Assembly (NCBI GenBank): GCA_007122565.1 | Contig: SKTJ01000138.1 | Span: 1 to 12,807, forward strand | Reading direction: 5' to 3' | Length of the DNA stretch: 12,807 bases | Origin: Syntrophomonadaceae bacterium | GTDB taxonomy: Bacteria > Bacillota > Dethiobacteria > DTU022 > UBA8154 | Shown: one piece after another, positions 1-7,630 of the stretch | How positions within the stretch are numbered: the stretch's first letter is position 1 | Layout: each line of letters starts with the position of its first letter | Made by a program: the position numbers and the translations under genes | Notes under the pieces: model-generated | Databases searched by the model: none | The model's input: only the letters and a program-made list of their open reading frames with translations | What the model was told of the DNA's origin: nothing

Positions 1-1
1 C

Positions 2-52
2 ATCAAGCGTGTCTTCGATGAAAGAAGCCGTTTTCCCTTACTGGAGCCATAA
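2..52 (+). CDS. Possible C-terminal tail of a gene entering from the left
   Basis: Plus-strand frame 2 is open from the window edge for 16 codons (reading IKRVFDERSRFPLLEP) and ends with TAA at 50-52, 17 bases before the stop of the convergent MFS gene. The residue make-up is protein-like and the position fits a convergent neighbour. The stretch is too short to identify a family, and an open frame this short can occur by chance. Confidence 0.3.
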   Translation: MKRVFDERSRFPLLEP

Positions 53-69
53 GAATTTGTTACTGTATA

Positions 70-1287
70 TCAGCATGAAGGTTCTCTTGGTCCATTATCA
101 TAAAAGGAAAAAATCCTCTTGGAGAAATAGATTAGCAGAGCAAGGGCTACGGGGATAATGGTCAAATAAAACATCGCGCCATACCCGAATGCTGCCGCCA
201 GCAGTCCCCAGGCAACTGAACCCATAAATATCCCCAAATCAAAAGCAGTCCAGTAGGTGGCATTTGCCACCCCTACTTTTTCCGCAGGCAAATTCCTCAC
301 ACTTAGAGCTAGCATAGTGGTTTGAAGATAGGCAAAGCCAGCTCCATAAAAGATCCCCCCCACAATCAGGTGTAAAGGAGATGATGTTCGGGCGAGGACA
401 AAGATGGCTAAAATGGTGGCCAGGCTACCTGCAACTACTGCCAGATCATAACCCTTCTCTTTTTTTCTGTCCACCAGCATCCCGGCAACAGGCCTGAACA
501 AAAAAGAAGTTAAGGCCATCGCGGTAAAATAAATTCCTGTAACAGCTACACCCTGCTTCATTGCATAAACAGGCAAAAATGAAAGGACAGAGCTAAAATT
601 AATCGCTATCATAAGTGTTACCATGGCTGGTTTAATGCCGGTCCGGGAGATAAAAACCGGCTTGGGTCTTTGATCTTTTTTCGCGAAAGTGGGTTGTTTA
701 ATCATAACCGCCATGATGATAGAGATAACAATCAATAGTGCAGCCAGAGAAAAAATAATCGGATAAGAATAGTTGCTCAGCACCCATGAACTAACAGCCG
801 GAGAAATTGCCGTGGCGAGACTCATTGCAGCTGTAAAATACCCAATCCCCTCGCCTATCCTTTTGGATGGAATAATATCAGAAGCCACTGTAAAAAAAGC
901 CGTATGACTGATACCGAAGCCAATACCCTGAATAAAACGAAATGCAATTAAAGTATAGGCCGGGAGCATCCAGATATAGAGGATTGCCGGGAGCAAGAAC
1001 AACAGCAATCCTCCCCACAAAAGAATTTTACGGCCGTATATATCCAGTGCATATCCCGCTAACGGTCTGATCAGCAATGCGCCCAGGGTCAATGCAGCCA
1101 TGGGAAGACCAGCCGCACCACCGATTCCCTCCTGTATCTCCATATACAAAGGCAGTACGGGAATCATGCTGTCAAATGCAAAGAAAAAGAACAGTGAAGA
1201 GAACCAAGCCAGTATGTAATTTCCTGTCCACAGCTTCGGCTTTATTACCTGCAATTGCTCACTGTTTGAACCTTCCTTAACTTCCAT
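70..1287 (-). CDS. MFS transporter, probable drug/metabolite exporter
   Basis: A 405-residue integral membrane protein with about 12 hydrophobic segments, the usual size for the Major Facilitator Superfamily. The loop after the second segment carries the MFS signature (RPLAGYALDIYGRK, about residues 74-87), and a weaker repeat of it (RPVAGMLVDRKKEK) marks the start of the second half, as expected from the internal duplication of the family. Such proteins are proton-driven exporters; the substrate cannot be read from sequence. The ATG at 1287 follows AAAGGATAAGGA. It lies 24 bases downstream of the ybaK stop on the same strand, so the two are probably co-transcribed. The protein ends REPSC, close to the REPSP end of the neighbouring YbaK, which suggests both ends were shaped by related short repeats. 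Confidence 0.9.
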   Translation of the reverse strand: MEVKEGSNSEQLQVIKPKLWTGNYILAWFSSLFFFFAFDSMIPVLPLYMEIQEGIGGAAGLPMAALTLGALLIRPLAGYALDIYGRKILLWGGLLLFLLPAILYIWMLPAYTLIAFRFIQGIGFGISHTAFFTVASDIIPSKRIGEGIGYFTAAMSLATAISPAVSSWVLSNYSYPIIFSLAALLIVISIIMAVMIKQPTFAKKDQRPKPVFISRTGIKPAMVTLMIAINFSSVLSFLPVYAMKQGVAVTGIYFTAMALTSFLFRPVAGMLVDRKKEKGYDLAVVAGSLATILAIFVLARTSSPLHLIVGGIFYGAGFAYLQTTMLALSVRNLPAEKVGVANATYWTAFDLGIFMGSVAWGLLAAAFGYGAMFYLTIIPVALALLIYFSKRIFSFYDNGPREPSC

Positions 1288-1299
1288 TCCTTATCCTTT

Positions 1300-1334
1300 C
1301 GTCCCTGTGTGTCACGGGGACGGTTCTCTTAACA
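1300..1334. repeat. Hairpin element at the ybaK stop codon
   Basis: Bases 1300-1309 (CGTCCCTGTG) pair with 1313-1322 (CACGGGGACG) around a three-base loop, with one G-T wobble. GGTTCTCTTAACACA follows. The hairpin covers the ybaK stop (1312-1314), and the flank encodes the last residues of YbaK (LREPSP). It lies just upstream of the MFS ribosome site. Its GGGAC/GTCCC arms resemble the palindromes near 6100 and 8280, so it may belong to a related family of dispersed elements. No U-tract follows on the minus strand, so it is not a typical intrinsic terminator. Confidence 0.5.
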
Positions 1335-1794
1335 CATCCTGGCAAACATCCACCCATAATCCGTCAGTTATCTGTATGAGTTCAGCCGGAGTTATCTTTA
1401 TGGATGCGTTGGCAGCACCTGCAGCAGGGAAAATAAACTCAAACTCTTTGAGGGATACATCCAGGTATACATCTATAGGTTGCTTAAGCCCAAACGGGCA
1501 GACGCCTCCCACGGGATGCCCGGTTATCTCCTCTACTTCATCAGGCCTGACCATCCTGGCCTTTTTGTTGAAGGTGCTTTTAAATTTATGGTTGTCTATA
1601 CGGGCATCGCCACGCGTAACCACAATTAAACATCTGTCTTTGAGGTTAAATGTGAGAGTTTTGGCGATCAATTTTTCCTCTACGCCCAGAGTTGCTGCAG
1701 CTTTTTCCACGGTAGCGATGCTCTGCTCGTGTTCCACTATCCGGCCAGGGAATTTTTTATGCTGCAAGAACAGTTTGACTTCTTCAACACCCAT
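1312..1794 (-). CDS. ybaK: YbaK/EbsC-family aminoacyl-tRNA deacylase
   Basis: A 160-residue cytoplasmic protein of the YbaK/ProX editing fold, which hydrolyses mischarged tRNAs (classically Cys-tRNA-Pro) in trans to protect translation fidelity. Visible hallmarks are the IAKTL segment with the conserved Lys (residue 45), which is functionally essential in characterised YbaK, the RGDARID strand (about 61-67) and the GGVCPFG loop (96-102). Length matches the family. The ATG at 1794 is preceded by GAGG eight bases upstream. I saw no convincing -35/-10 pair in the 124 bases between it and the kinase gene, so it could be read from its own weak promoter or from the kinase. The last residues, LREPSP, fall inside a hairpin element and probably replace the original C-terminus. 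Precise tRNA specificity is not readable here. Confidence 0.88.
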   Translation of the reverse strand: MGVEEVKLFLQHKKFPGRIVEHEQSIATVEKAAATLGVEEKLIAKTLTFNLKDRCLIVVTRGDARIDNHKFKSTFNKKARMVRPDEVEEITGHPVGGVCPFGLKQPIDVYLDVSLKEFEFIFPAAGAANASIKITPAELIQITDGLWVDVCQDVLREPSP

Positions 1795-1918
1795 GTTTAT
1801 TACCTCTTTTGTTATAATTTATATGCATCCCTTCCTCTGGAATTCCCCTGCTTCACGGACGGGGTCCTAAAGCAACGCTATCGAACGGGGGTCAGATACA
1901 GGATGTTCTTTGCGGGGA

Positions 1919-4315
1919 TTAGGAAAGGTTATCTGTTCCGTCATAGACTGCCTGTTCCACGGCTTGATAGAGCTCCTCCGGGTTTATTGGTTTGGAAACG
2001 TAGCCATCCATCCCCGCTTCTATGAACTTCTCACGGTCGCCCTGCATGGCGTGGGCGGACATAGCGATGATGGGGATATGGGCACCCGTATCCTTTTCCC
2101 CGGCACGGATGCGCCGGGTGGCCTCCAACCCGTCTAGCACCGGCATCTGAATGTCCATGAGTACCAGGTCAAAGGTACGGGACTCCAGGATTTCCAGGGC
2201 ATGACGGCCATTGTGAGCGGGTGTAACATTCCAGCCTTTTTTCTCAAGCAGGACAGTGGCCAGTTTGCGGTTCATCGGTTTATCTTCCACGAGCAGGATC
2301 TGCGGGTCAATCTCCGCCTGTTCCGGTGCAGCAGTGAGGGGGGCGGAAGTTTGGGGCTGCGATTGTTGGTTAGTGAAATACAGCAGTTCATATATTTTAT
2401 TTAAAAGCTCCGATTCTTTGAGCGGCTTGATCATATAGGCGTCCAAGCCTTTTTCCCGGCAGCAGGCAATGCTTTGCTGCATGTCCGAGGAGGAGAGCAT
2501 CATCATGAGCAGGCTTTGCAGTTCTTTTTCGCTGCGAACCTGTTCAGCTACCTGGAAACCATCCGGTTCGGGCATCTGTTGGTCCAAGAGTGCCAGATCA
2601 AAGGGGCGGCTCTCCCGTGCAGCTTTTTTGAGTATTTCCAGCCCTTCCTGTCCGCCGGAGGCTGTTTCAACACTGATACCCCACCGGTTAAGCATCTTCT
2701 TTGCAATAATGCGATTCGCCCTGTTATCATCAATAACCAACACTTTTAAGTTTTTCAGGTCTGCAAGGGTTGGAGCCATTTCCCGGTCCTTTAAAATGTC
2801 ACCAGGCGCAGGTAGAGTCAGGGGAATGGTAAAGCTGAAGGTGCTTCCTTCCCCTACCTTGCTGGTTAAACTGATGCTGCCGCCTAAGAGATCCACAAGC
2901 TTTTTGCTAATGGCCAGACCTAATCCTGTCCCTTCGCTTTTACGGGTGCTTGAACTGTCCAACTGACTAAAGCTTTGGAAAAGGAGTCCCTGTTGATCCT
3001 CCGGAATGCCAGGGCCGGTGTCCTTTACGGAAAAGCACAGTTTTGTAGCAAGCGGCTCACCAGTATCAAACCTGGCCCCTTCTACTTTATCAACGGTAAG
3101 GATAACCTCACCAACTTCCGTAAATTTTATAGCGTTACCCAGAAGATTTATCAGGATTTGTTTAAGGCGGTTCGGATCACCCAGGAGTATTTGGGGTACA
3201 TCCTCCTTGATATAAAAGAGCAGCTCCAGATCCTTGGCGTGAGCACGCGGAGCAAGGTAGGAGACCGTTTTTTCAACGAGTGATATGAGGTTAAAGGAAG
3301 TGTATTCCAGTTCAAGCCGTCCCGCCTCCACCTTGGAAAAGTCGAGAATGTCGTTAATAATAGTAAGCAGGGACTCGGCTGAGTCTTTGACCATACCTGC
3401 AAACTCCCGTTGCTCTGTATTTAAGTCAGCATTGTAAAGCAAATCCGACATTCCGACAATCACATTCATGGGGGTCCGGATTTCATGACTCATGTTAGCC
3501 AAAAATTCGCTCTTGGCCCGATTGGCCGCTTCGATAGTGCGTGTTGTTGCCACCATGCGACGCGTTGCCCACCCAATTCCCACTAAGCCGATCAGCCAGA
3601 TCATGGTGTATCCTACTGTCATGGAAAGTTGCTTGGAGTGTATGCTCGCCAGAAAAGGCTCCATGGAAGTAGCTGCGCTGATCCCACCATGCATATCCCC
3701 CACCTGATAACCTTGATCGGCATGGCAGGTGAGGCAACCTTCCTCGGTATAAAAGGGTTGCACAAGCCTCATGGTGGGTTGCCCGTCCATGTTCACTATG
3801 GCGCTAAATTCTGTCAAATCATATGTCTCGATTGTTTCCAGAACTGCCGCTTCCCAGGGATCAGCCCGGTTTATGGGGTTTATGGGGTTTAGACTGGTCA
3901 GACGACTGTAGATTCCGTGCTCTTCCCAGGCCATTTCATGGATATGACGCATCATGTATGCAGGGTTAATCAGAGTCAGATGGCGGCCGGAAGGGGTAGT
4001 AAGGTTTTGTTCCTGGACATTCTCCAGATAGGGGTTGGGTGGTGTCTTATCAGTAATTGGCACATAAACACCACCTTGCTCGGTGGTCCAGCGGCGCAGG
4101 ATCAGGTCTTTTTCGAGAGTCATGCGAAGGGTCAACGAGGCCTGTTCTTGGGCGCTTGTTGTTACCTGAGACCAGTTCCAGGCCAGAATAAGAATCAGGA
4201 CCAGGGACCATCCAGCCATGAGGATCCATCCCAATCGTTTGACCCGGAGTTCCTCTGCTCCGTTCACAGCAGGCACAATGGAACTGGCATGCTTTTTCCC
4301 TCTTCCTTGATTCAT
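1919..4315 (-). CDS. Membrane hybrid histidine kinase with CxxCH sensor and two receivers
   Basis: A 798-residue sensor kinase. In order: transmembrane segment (about 28-47); extracytoplasmic Tll0287/DUF3365-like sensor ending in CLTCH (194-198), a c-type haem-attachment pattern; second transmembrane segment (231-251); HisKA with SHEIRTP (phospho-His 277); HATPase with N box NLLGNAIKFT (Asn 394), DTGPGIP and GTGLGLAI; receiver 1 (phospho-Asp 578 in LLDQQMP); receiver 2 (Asp 721 in LMDIQMP). No HPt domain and no DNA-binding output, so the phosphate must leave through a protein encoded elsewhere, or the receivers tune the kinase. Start chosen at ATG 4315, with AAGGAG nine bases upstream; a TTG 33 bases further up lacks a ribosome site. 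The likely signal is redox, haem ligand or a small molecule, but that is inference from the family. Confidence 0.93.
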   Translation of the reverse strand: MNQGRGKKHASSIVPAVNGAEELRVKRLGWILMAGWSLVLILILAWNWSQVTTSAQEQASLTLRMTLEKDLILRRWTTEQGGVYVPITDKTPPNPYLENVQEQNLTTPSGRHLTLINPAYMMRHIHEMAWEEHGIYSRLTSLNPINPINRADPWEAAVLETIETYDLTEFSAIVNMDGQPTMRLVQPFYTEEGCLTCHADQGYQVGDMHGGISAATSMEPFLASIHSKQLSMTVGYTMIWLIGLVGIGWATRRMVATTRTIEAANRAKSEFLANMSHEIRTPMNVIVGMSDLLYNADLNTEQREFAGMVKDSAESLLTIINDILDFSKVEAGRLELEYTSFNLISLVEKTVSYLAPRAHAKDLELLFYIKEDVPQILLGDPNRLKQILINLLGNAIKFTEVGEVILTVDKVEGARFDTGEPLATKLCFSVKDTGPGIPEDQQGLLFQSFSQLDSSSTRKSEGTGLGLAISKKLVDLLGGSISLTSKVGEGSTFSFTIPLTLPAPGDILKDREMAPTLADLKNLKVLVIDDNRANRIIAKKMLNRWGISVETASGGQEGLEILKKAARESRPFDLALLDQQMPEPDGFQVAEQVRSEKELQSLLMMMLSSSDMQQSIACCREKGLDAYMIKPLKESELLNKIYELLYFTNQQSQPQTSAPLTAAPEQAEIDPQILLVEDKPMNRKLATVLLEKKGWNVTPAHNGRHALEILESRTFDLVLMDIQMPVLDGLEATRRIRAGEKDTGAHIPIIAMSAHAMQGDREKFIEAGMDGYVSKPINPEELYQAVEQAVYDGTDNLS
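3868..3891. repeat. 9-base tandem repeat inside the kinase sensor
   Basis: GGTTTATGG is repeated twice and begins a third time in the plus-strand sequence. On the coding strand it gives Asn-Pro-Ile repeats (NPINPIN) in the extracytoplasmic sensor, in frame. This is a possible site of copy-number change that would lengthen a loop by three residues per unit. Confidence 0.7.
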
Positions 4316-4639
4316 ATATTCTAACTCCTTACCTAAATAATCCTTCAAAAACTATAGAAGTGCAGAAGTCTTGGACTGCTTCCGTCAGGTGATTGCCACT
4401 TTTCAAACATAATTCTACAAAAACCAAGAAAATACCTGCCAGTCATTTTACTTTTAGACAAGTATCACCTTGTCATTTTCTTGCATCCAAACATGATTAC
4501 CTTTTTTACATCTTCAAAGATACCGTTAAGCCCTCACACCATAACGATCGACTTGAACAACTAACACTTATAAATCATATCATAGAATAATCTTAGCCAT
4601 AAAAATATTTAAAGTTTGGTTTTGAAAGGTTTCTTCACT
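4316..4639. other. Divergent intergenic region, kinase / protease pair
   Basis: A 324-base AT-rich spacer between the kinase (minus) and the small gene of the protease pair (plus); it must hold promoters for both. On the plus strand TTGAAC (4553-4558) with CATATC 17 bases on is a weak candidate for the protease pair. On the minus strand TAGAAT-like hexamers occur but without a good -35. A 65-codon open frame at 4393-4590 has no ribosome site and no recognisable protein features. I see no RNA gene or riboswitch here. Confidence 0.4.
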
Positions 4640-4858
4640 ATGGGTATTAGCTCTGTCAAATCAAAATATGAAAAACAACTATTACAACTTGACCATGTTG
4701 TTGGCGTAGGCATTGGTATGCACGCAGGTAAGAGGGTAATCAAAGTCTATGTAAACAGCAATTATTGTAAATCTTTGATGGATGAACTTATCCCTGAAAC
4801 ACTGGAGGGCTATGAAACCCAAATAGATAGCATCGGCGATTTATCAGCTCAGGAATAG
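4640..4858 (+). CDS. Small protein resembling the N-terminal domain of the adjacent protease
   Basis: A 72-residue protein with no signal peptide or membrane segment. Start chosen at ATG 4640, with GAAAGG about ten bases upstream; the frame is open back to a TTG at 4616 that lacks a ribosome site. Its pattern VVGVGIG (20-26), a basic strand KRVIKVYV, then LIPETLEGYET and IDSIG matches, in order and spacing, the N-terminal domain of the next gene (NVIGMGIG, ALIVLVTHKV, LVPTKLADMQTDV, AIG). It therefore looks like a freestanding copy of that domain without the catalytic part. It ends 43 bases before the protease start and is probably co-transcribed. A role as intramolecular-type chaperone, inhibitor or assembly partner of the protease is inference only. 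Confidence 0.72.
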   Translation: MGISSVKSKYEKQLLQLDHVVGVGIGMHAGKRVIKVYVNSNYCKSLMDELIPETLEGYETQIDSIGDLSAQE

Positions 4859-4901
4859 AAGTTGGATAAAAGTGATTCTTTGATTAAAGGAGTGAGATTC
4901 C

Positions 4902-5930
4902 GTGCGGGAAGACGAAAACAGAATGATATTGAAAGCTGCTGATTTTGCAAGCGCACAATCAGCATATCGTGTTTGTGCAGAAGAATTCCTGGACCCGTCA
5001 CAACAACAGGCAAATGTAATTGGTATGGGTATAGGCGTTAAGTGGAAAAACAGTGAGCCAACCGGTGAGCCGGCGCTTATTGTCCTGGTAACCCACAAGG
5101 TAGCCAAAGAGGAACTTAGTAGTTATGACCTTGTACCAACAAAATTAGCGGATATGCAGACTGATGTTTTGGCTATAGGATACCCCCTGGCCGGGGGCGG
5201 TATGCCGTTGGAGGCATATTCACAAAACCTGGCCAAACGTGCCCGCCCCGTTAAAGGTGGCTACAGTATCGGACACACAAATATTTCTGCCGGGACAATT
5301 GCCACCTGTGTTTACGACATTTCACCCGATAGCAATTCCTGCAGAAATTCAAAGTATTATATTCTCAGCAATAATCATGTTCTCGCAAACAGCAATGATG
5401 CCAAAATTGGTGACCCTATTATCCAACCGGGCCGGGCCGATGGCGGAACGAACCCAAGAGACCGTATAGCTGCTTTAAACCGCTTTATTCCCATTACATT
5501 TGAACCGCCGGTCCCCCGTAACAGGCACGACAATCTGGTTGATGCCGCCCTTGCAGAAGGTAATTTTGAGGAATTGAACAGGGAAGTTTACTGGATAGGT
5601 TACGTGAATGGTTGGATGCCCAAGGCAAATGTGGCAGTAGGCAGACGCGTCCAAAAGACCGGTCGTACCACAAACTACACAACCGGCAGAATAACAGCGA
5701 CCAATGCAACCGTCGATGTCAGCTTCGGCGCAGGCCGGACGGCCCGTTTCAAGGATCAGATTATTACAACCTGCATGTCTGCCGGCGGTGATTCGGGATC
5801 ACTGGTATCATCGATGGATAATATTGCAGTAGGGCTTCTTTTTGCCGGTTCTCCCATTGCTACGATTATCAATCAAATTGAAAATGTCCGCTCATTGCTG
5901 CAGGTTGAGATTGGCTTTAGTGTAAGATGA
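4902..5930 (+). CDS. Trypsin-fold serine protease, Nal1-like, no leader
   Basis: A 342-residue protein. GTG start at 4902 chosen because AAAGGAG (4886-4892) lies nine bases upstream. Residues about 38-93 form a small domain (NVIGMGIG to DVLAIG) that also occurs alone in the preceding gene. From about 117 a chymotrypsin-like domain follows, with a plausible intact catalytic triad: His159 in LSNNHVLAN, Asp214 in NLVDAALAEG and Ser298 in AGGDSGSLV. The IGDPIIQPG and ADGG stretch after the His is typical of bacterial proteins related to plant NARROW LEAF1. There is no signal peptide and no membrane segment, so it is predicted cytoplasmic unless exported by a nonclassical route. The substrate is unknown. 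It may be a housekeeping or defence-type protease; the sequence does not decide. Confidence 0.85.
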   Translation: MREDENRMILKAADFASAQSAYRVCAEEFLDPSQQQANVIGMGIGVKWKNSEPTGEPALIVLVTHKVAKEELSSYDLVPTKLADMQTDVLAIGYPLAGGGMPLEAYSQNLAKRARPVKGGYSIGHTNISAGTIATCVYDISPDSNSCRNSKYYILSNNHVLANSNDAKIGDPIIQPGRADGGTNPRDRIAALNRFIPITFEPPVPRNRHDNLVDAALAEGNFEELNREVYWIGYVNGWMPKANVAVGRRVQKTGRTTNYTTGRITATNATVDVSFGAGRTARFKDQIITTCMSAGGDSGSLVSSMDNIAVGLLFAGSPIATIINQIENVRSLLQVEIGFSVR

Positions 5931-5961
5931 CTTTTCTCTGTTAAATCCCGTTTTTAATATC

Positions 5962-5994
5962 CGGGACAGGGTACTTTCAGGCACCTATGTCCCG
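5962..5994. repeat. Imperfect GGGACA/TGTCCC hairpin after the protease gene
   Basis: CGGGACA (5962-5968) pairs with TGTCCCG (5988-5994); inside these arms GGGT and ACC could extend the stem imperfectly. It lies 31 bases after the protease stop and its arms resemble the two palindromes near 6100 and 8280, so it may be a diverged member of the same element family. Termination is possible, but no U-tract follows it. Confidence 0.4.
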
Positions 5995-6090
5995 TATGCC
6001 TTCACAATTTCCTTTGTTACAGAGATTGGAAAGGCTTCACAATTACATATACACACTAATCATTCACCAATGACCCTCTTTTTCCTTTTT

Positions 6091-6119
6091 TGGGACAAGG
6101 GACCTGTCCCCTTGTCCCA
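6091..6119 (-). repeat. 29-base palindromic repeat, copy 1, at the mocR stop
   Basis: TGGGACAAGGGAC pairs with GTCCCCTTGTCCCA around a two-base loop, one base bulged. It begins one base after the mocR stop codon (6121-6123, minus strand). The reverse complement of these 29 bases is identical to 8264-8292, which lies at the 3' end of lysE, so both copies have the same orientation relative to the gene they follow. The minus-strand flank after the hairpin is A-rich, not T-rich, so this copy is not a canonical terminator for mocR. Confidence 0.85.
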
Positions 6120-6120
6120 C

Positions 6121-7518
6121 TTATCCCACGATTGTTGTTTGCATTCTCCGGACACCTTCAGTTATTTTTTCGAGTGAGAGATTGGCAAATCCCATTACCG
6201 CTTTTCCCTGGTGCAAGCCCTTTTTAAAACTGTACGACTCCACCGGATAGATCTGTACCCCTGCTTCCTTCAGTCGTTCCAGTAAAATGTCGTTTAAAGA
6301 TATACCTTTAAACTCTGCAACGAGGTGCAGGCCTGTGGTAATACCATAAAAAGCAACTTGATCCGTAAAAGCATCGCTGAGACTTTGGATCAGGACGTCG
6401 CGCCGTTGCCTGTAGATTTTTTTAACCCGCCTGATCTGACGTTCCAACATTCCTTCCTCAATATATTTCGCTAAAATAAGTTGTTCCAGTGCCGGTGTGT
6501 GAATGTCCTGAAAACGTTTTATTTCCCTGCACTTTTCAACAAATGCTTCCGGTAAAACCATGTAACCCATGCGTAGGGCTGGTATGAGGGCTTTACTGAA
6601 TGTGCCCACATAGAAAACATGTTCCGGGTCCAGTTCGTGCAGGGAACTGAGCGGCGGGCCGGTAAAGCGAAATTCGCTGTCGTAATCGTCTTCGACAATA
6701 AAACATCCTTTTTCTCTTGCATAGCAAATGAGCTGGATGCGCCTTTGCACCGGCAAAATTCCACCCAGGGGAAATTGATGGGAAGGTGTGACAAAAATCA
6801 GCTTTGGCTTTTTATCAGCTGGAAGAAGTTCCGTGACCAACCCTTCATCGTCAACGGGCAGGAAATGGGGGAAAGCCCCCCGGCCTGCGAAAATAGCGGG
6901 GAAATGCAAACTTGTGGGATCTTCCATTATTATCTCGTCCCCGTCAGCAAGAAACAGCTTCGCCAGTAAGACAAATGCCTGGGTCGCTCCCGTAGTAATA
7001 ATGATCTGATCCCCGTGACAATTGATCCCCCTGCTGCGCTGCAGGTAGGCAGCAAGCTCTTCCCGTAGCTTAGCTATACCTTCAGGGGCCTGATAATCAA
7101 ACGAAGAAACAGATGCATCCTGGTAGACACGTTGGGCCAGCCTGGCCCACTTATTGCTGTTGAATAAGTCCAGGCCGGGCACACCCGGTCTAAAATCTAT
7201 AATATCCCTTTGTACAGCTACTACTTTCTCCGGGACACGGGTTCGTACTCCTTTTGCCTCCCCTTTTTCCAGGTAAGCTCCCCCGGCCACGTAAGTGCCC
7301 GAACCCTGCTTTGCCTCGATAAAACCCTCAGCCAACAATTGTTCATAGGCTTCTATCACAACATTGCGGGATACAGATAATTCTGAAGACAGCAGGCGTG
7401 TTGAAGGGAGCTTCGCCTGGCGCTTCAAATCCCCACTCAGAATTTGTTTACGGATTTGCAGATAAACCTGCCTGGTCAAAGACTCACCCAGGGTTTTATC
7501 GAGAGACAGCCAGACCAC
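6121..7518 (-). CDS. MocR-family (GntR/aminotransferase) transcription regulator
   Basis: A 465-residue regulator. An N-terminal GntR winged helix (about 5-80; LTRQVYLQIRKQI, LPSTRLLSSELSVSRN) is joined to a class-I aminotransferase fold with the PLP lysine in GTFSK (Lys309) and the VEDDYDSEFR segment (275-284) with the cofactor-ring Asp. Proteins of this type (PdxR, GabR, TauR) use PLP as ligand sensor and bind direct repeats at divergent promoters. Start chosen at GTG 7518, with GGGGAGG seven bases upstream and an N-terminus (VVWLSLDK) like that of family members; a TTG at 7551 is open but lacks a ribosome site. Divergent from a LysE-type exporter, which it very probably controls, along with itself. 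Whether it is PdxR proper cannot be told; no pdxST genes are present here. Confidence 0.92.
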   Translation of the reverse strand: MVWLSLDKTLGESLTRQVYLQIRKQILSGDLKRQAKLPSTRLLSSELSVSRNVVIEAYEQLLAEGFIEAKQGSGTYVAGGAYLEKGEAKGVRTRVPEKVVAVQRDIIDFRPGVPGLDLFNSNKWARLAQRVYQDASVSSFDYQAPEGIAKLREELAAYLQRSRGINCHGDQIIITTGATQAFVLLAKLFLADGDEIIMEDPTSLHFPAIFAGRGAFPHFLPVDDEGLVTELLPADKKPKLIFVTPSHQFPLGGILPVQRRIQLICYAREKGCFIVEDDYDSEFRFTGPPLSSLHELDPEHVFYVGTFSKALIPALRMGYMVLPEAFVEKCREIKRFQDIHTPALEQLILAKYIEEGMLERQIRRVKKIYRQRRDVLIQSLSDAFTDQVAFYGITTGLHLVAEFKGISLNDILLERLKEAGVQIYPVESYSFKKGLHQGKAVMGFANLSLEKITEGVRRMQTTIVG

Positions 7519-7542
7519 AGAATAACCTCCCCAAACAACAAA

Positions 7543-7585
7543 TGGTACCAAAACATATGAGAATAAGTGGTACTACTCCCAACCA
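7543..7585. promoter_or_regulatory. Candidate MocR operator in the mocR-lysE divergent region
   Basis: TGGTACCA (7543-7550) and TGGTACTA (7568-7575) are direct repeats exactly 25 bases apart. The second is followed by AACCA (7581-7585), which with TGGT forms an imperfect inverted pair. Read on the minus strand the boxes are GTACCA, close to the ATACCA boxes bound by GabR. Direct repeats in a divergent spacer are the known arrangement for MocR regulators. The specific assignment is inference. Confidence 0.5.
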
Positions 7586-7630
7586 TTTTATCATGCTAAG
7601 GTAAGATTAATAAAGAGGATGGAGATTTGT

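Noticed and set aside
1307..1870. Plus-strand open frame of 187 codons opposite ybaK
   Set aside because: Antisense shadow of ybaK; no ribosome site, Ser/Thr-rich composition, and it starts in the hairpin element. YbaK on the other strand has clear family motifs.
1840..1910. Riboswitch or RNA element in the GC-rich spacer between ybaK and the kinase
   Set aside because: The sequence (GGGGTCC, GGGGGTCAGATAC) is unlike the riboswitch consensus patterns I know and lies 3' of the kinase; it may be a decayed repeat, but I cannot support a call.
2469..2966. Plus-strand open frame of 165 codons within the kinase gene
   Set aside because: Shadow of the kinase receiver/ATPase coding region; low-complexity translation without motifs.
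3917..4324. Plus-strand open frame of 135 codons opposite the kinase N-terminus
   Set aside because: Antisense to the transmembrane and sensor region, which is well supported; no ribosome site.
4393..4590. 65-codon open frame in the divergent spacer
   Set aside because: No ribosome site, no family pattern, occupies the promoter region; probably chance.
6091..6119. Intrinsic terminator for mocR
   Set aside because: The stem is good, but the minus strand continues with an A-rich run, not T-rich; treated as a repeat instead.
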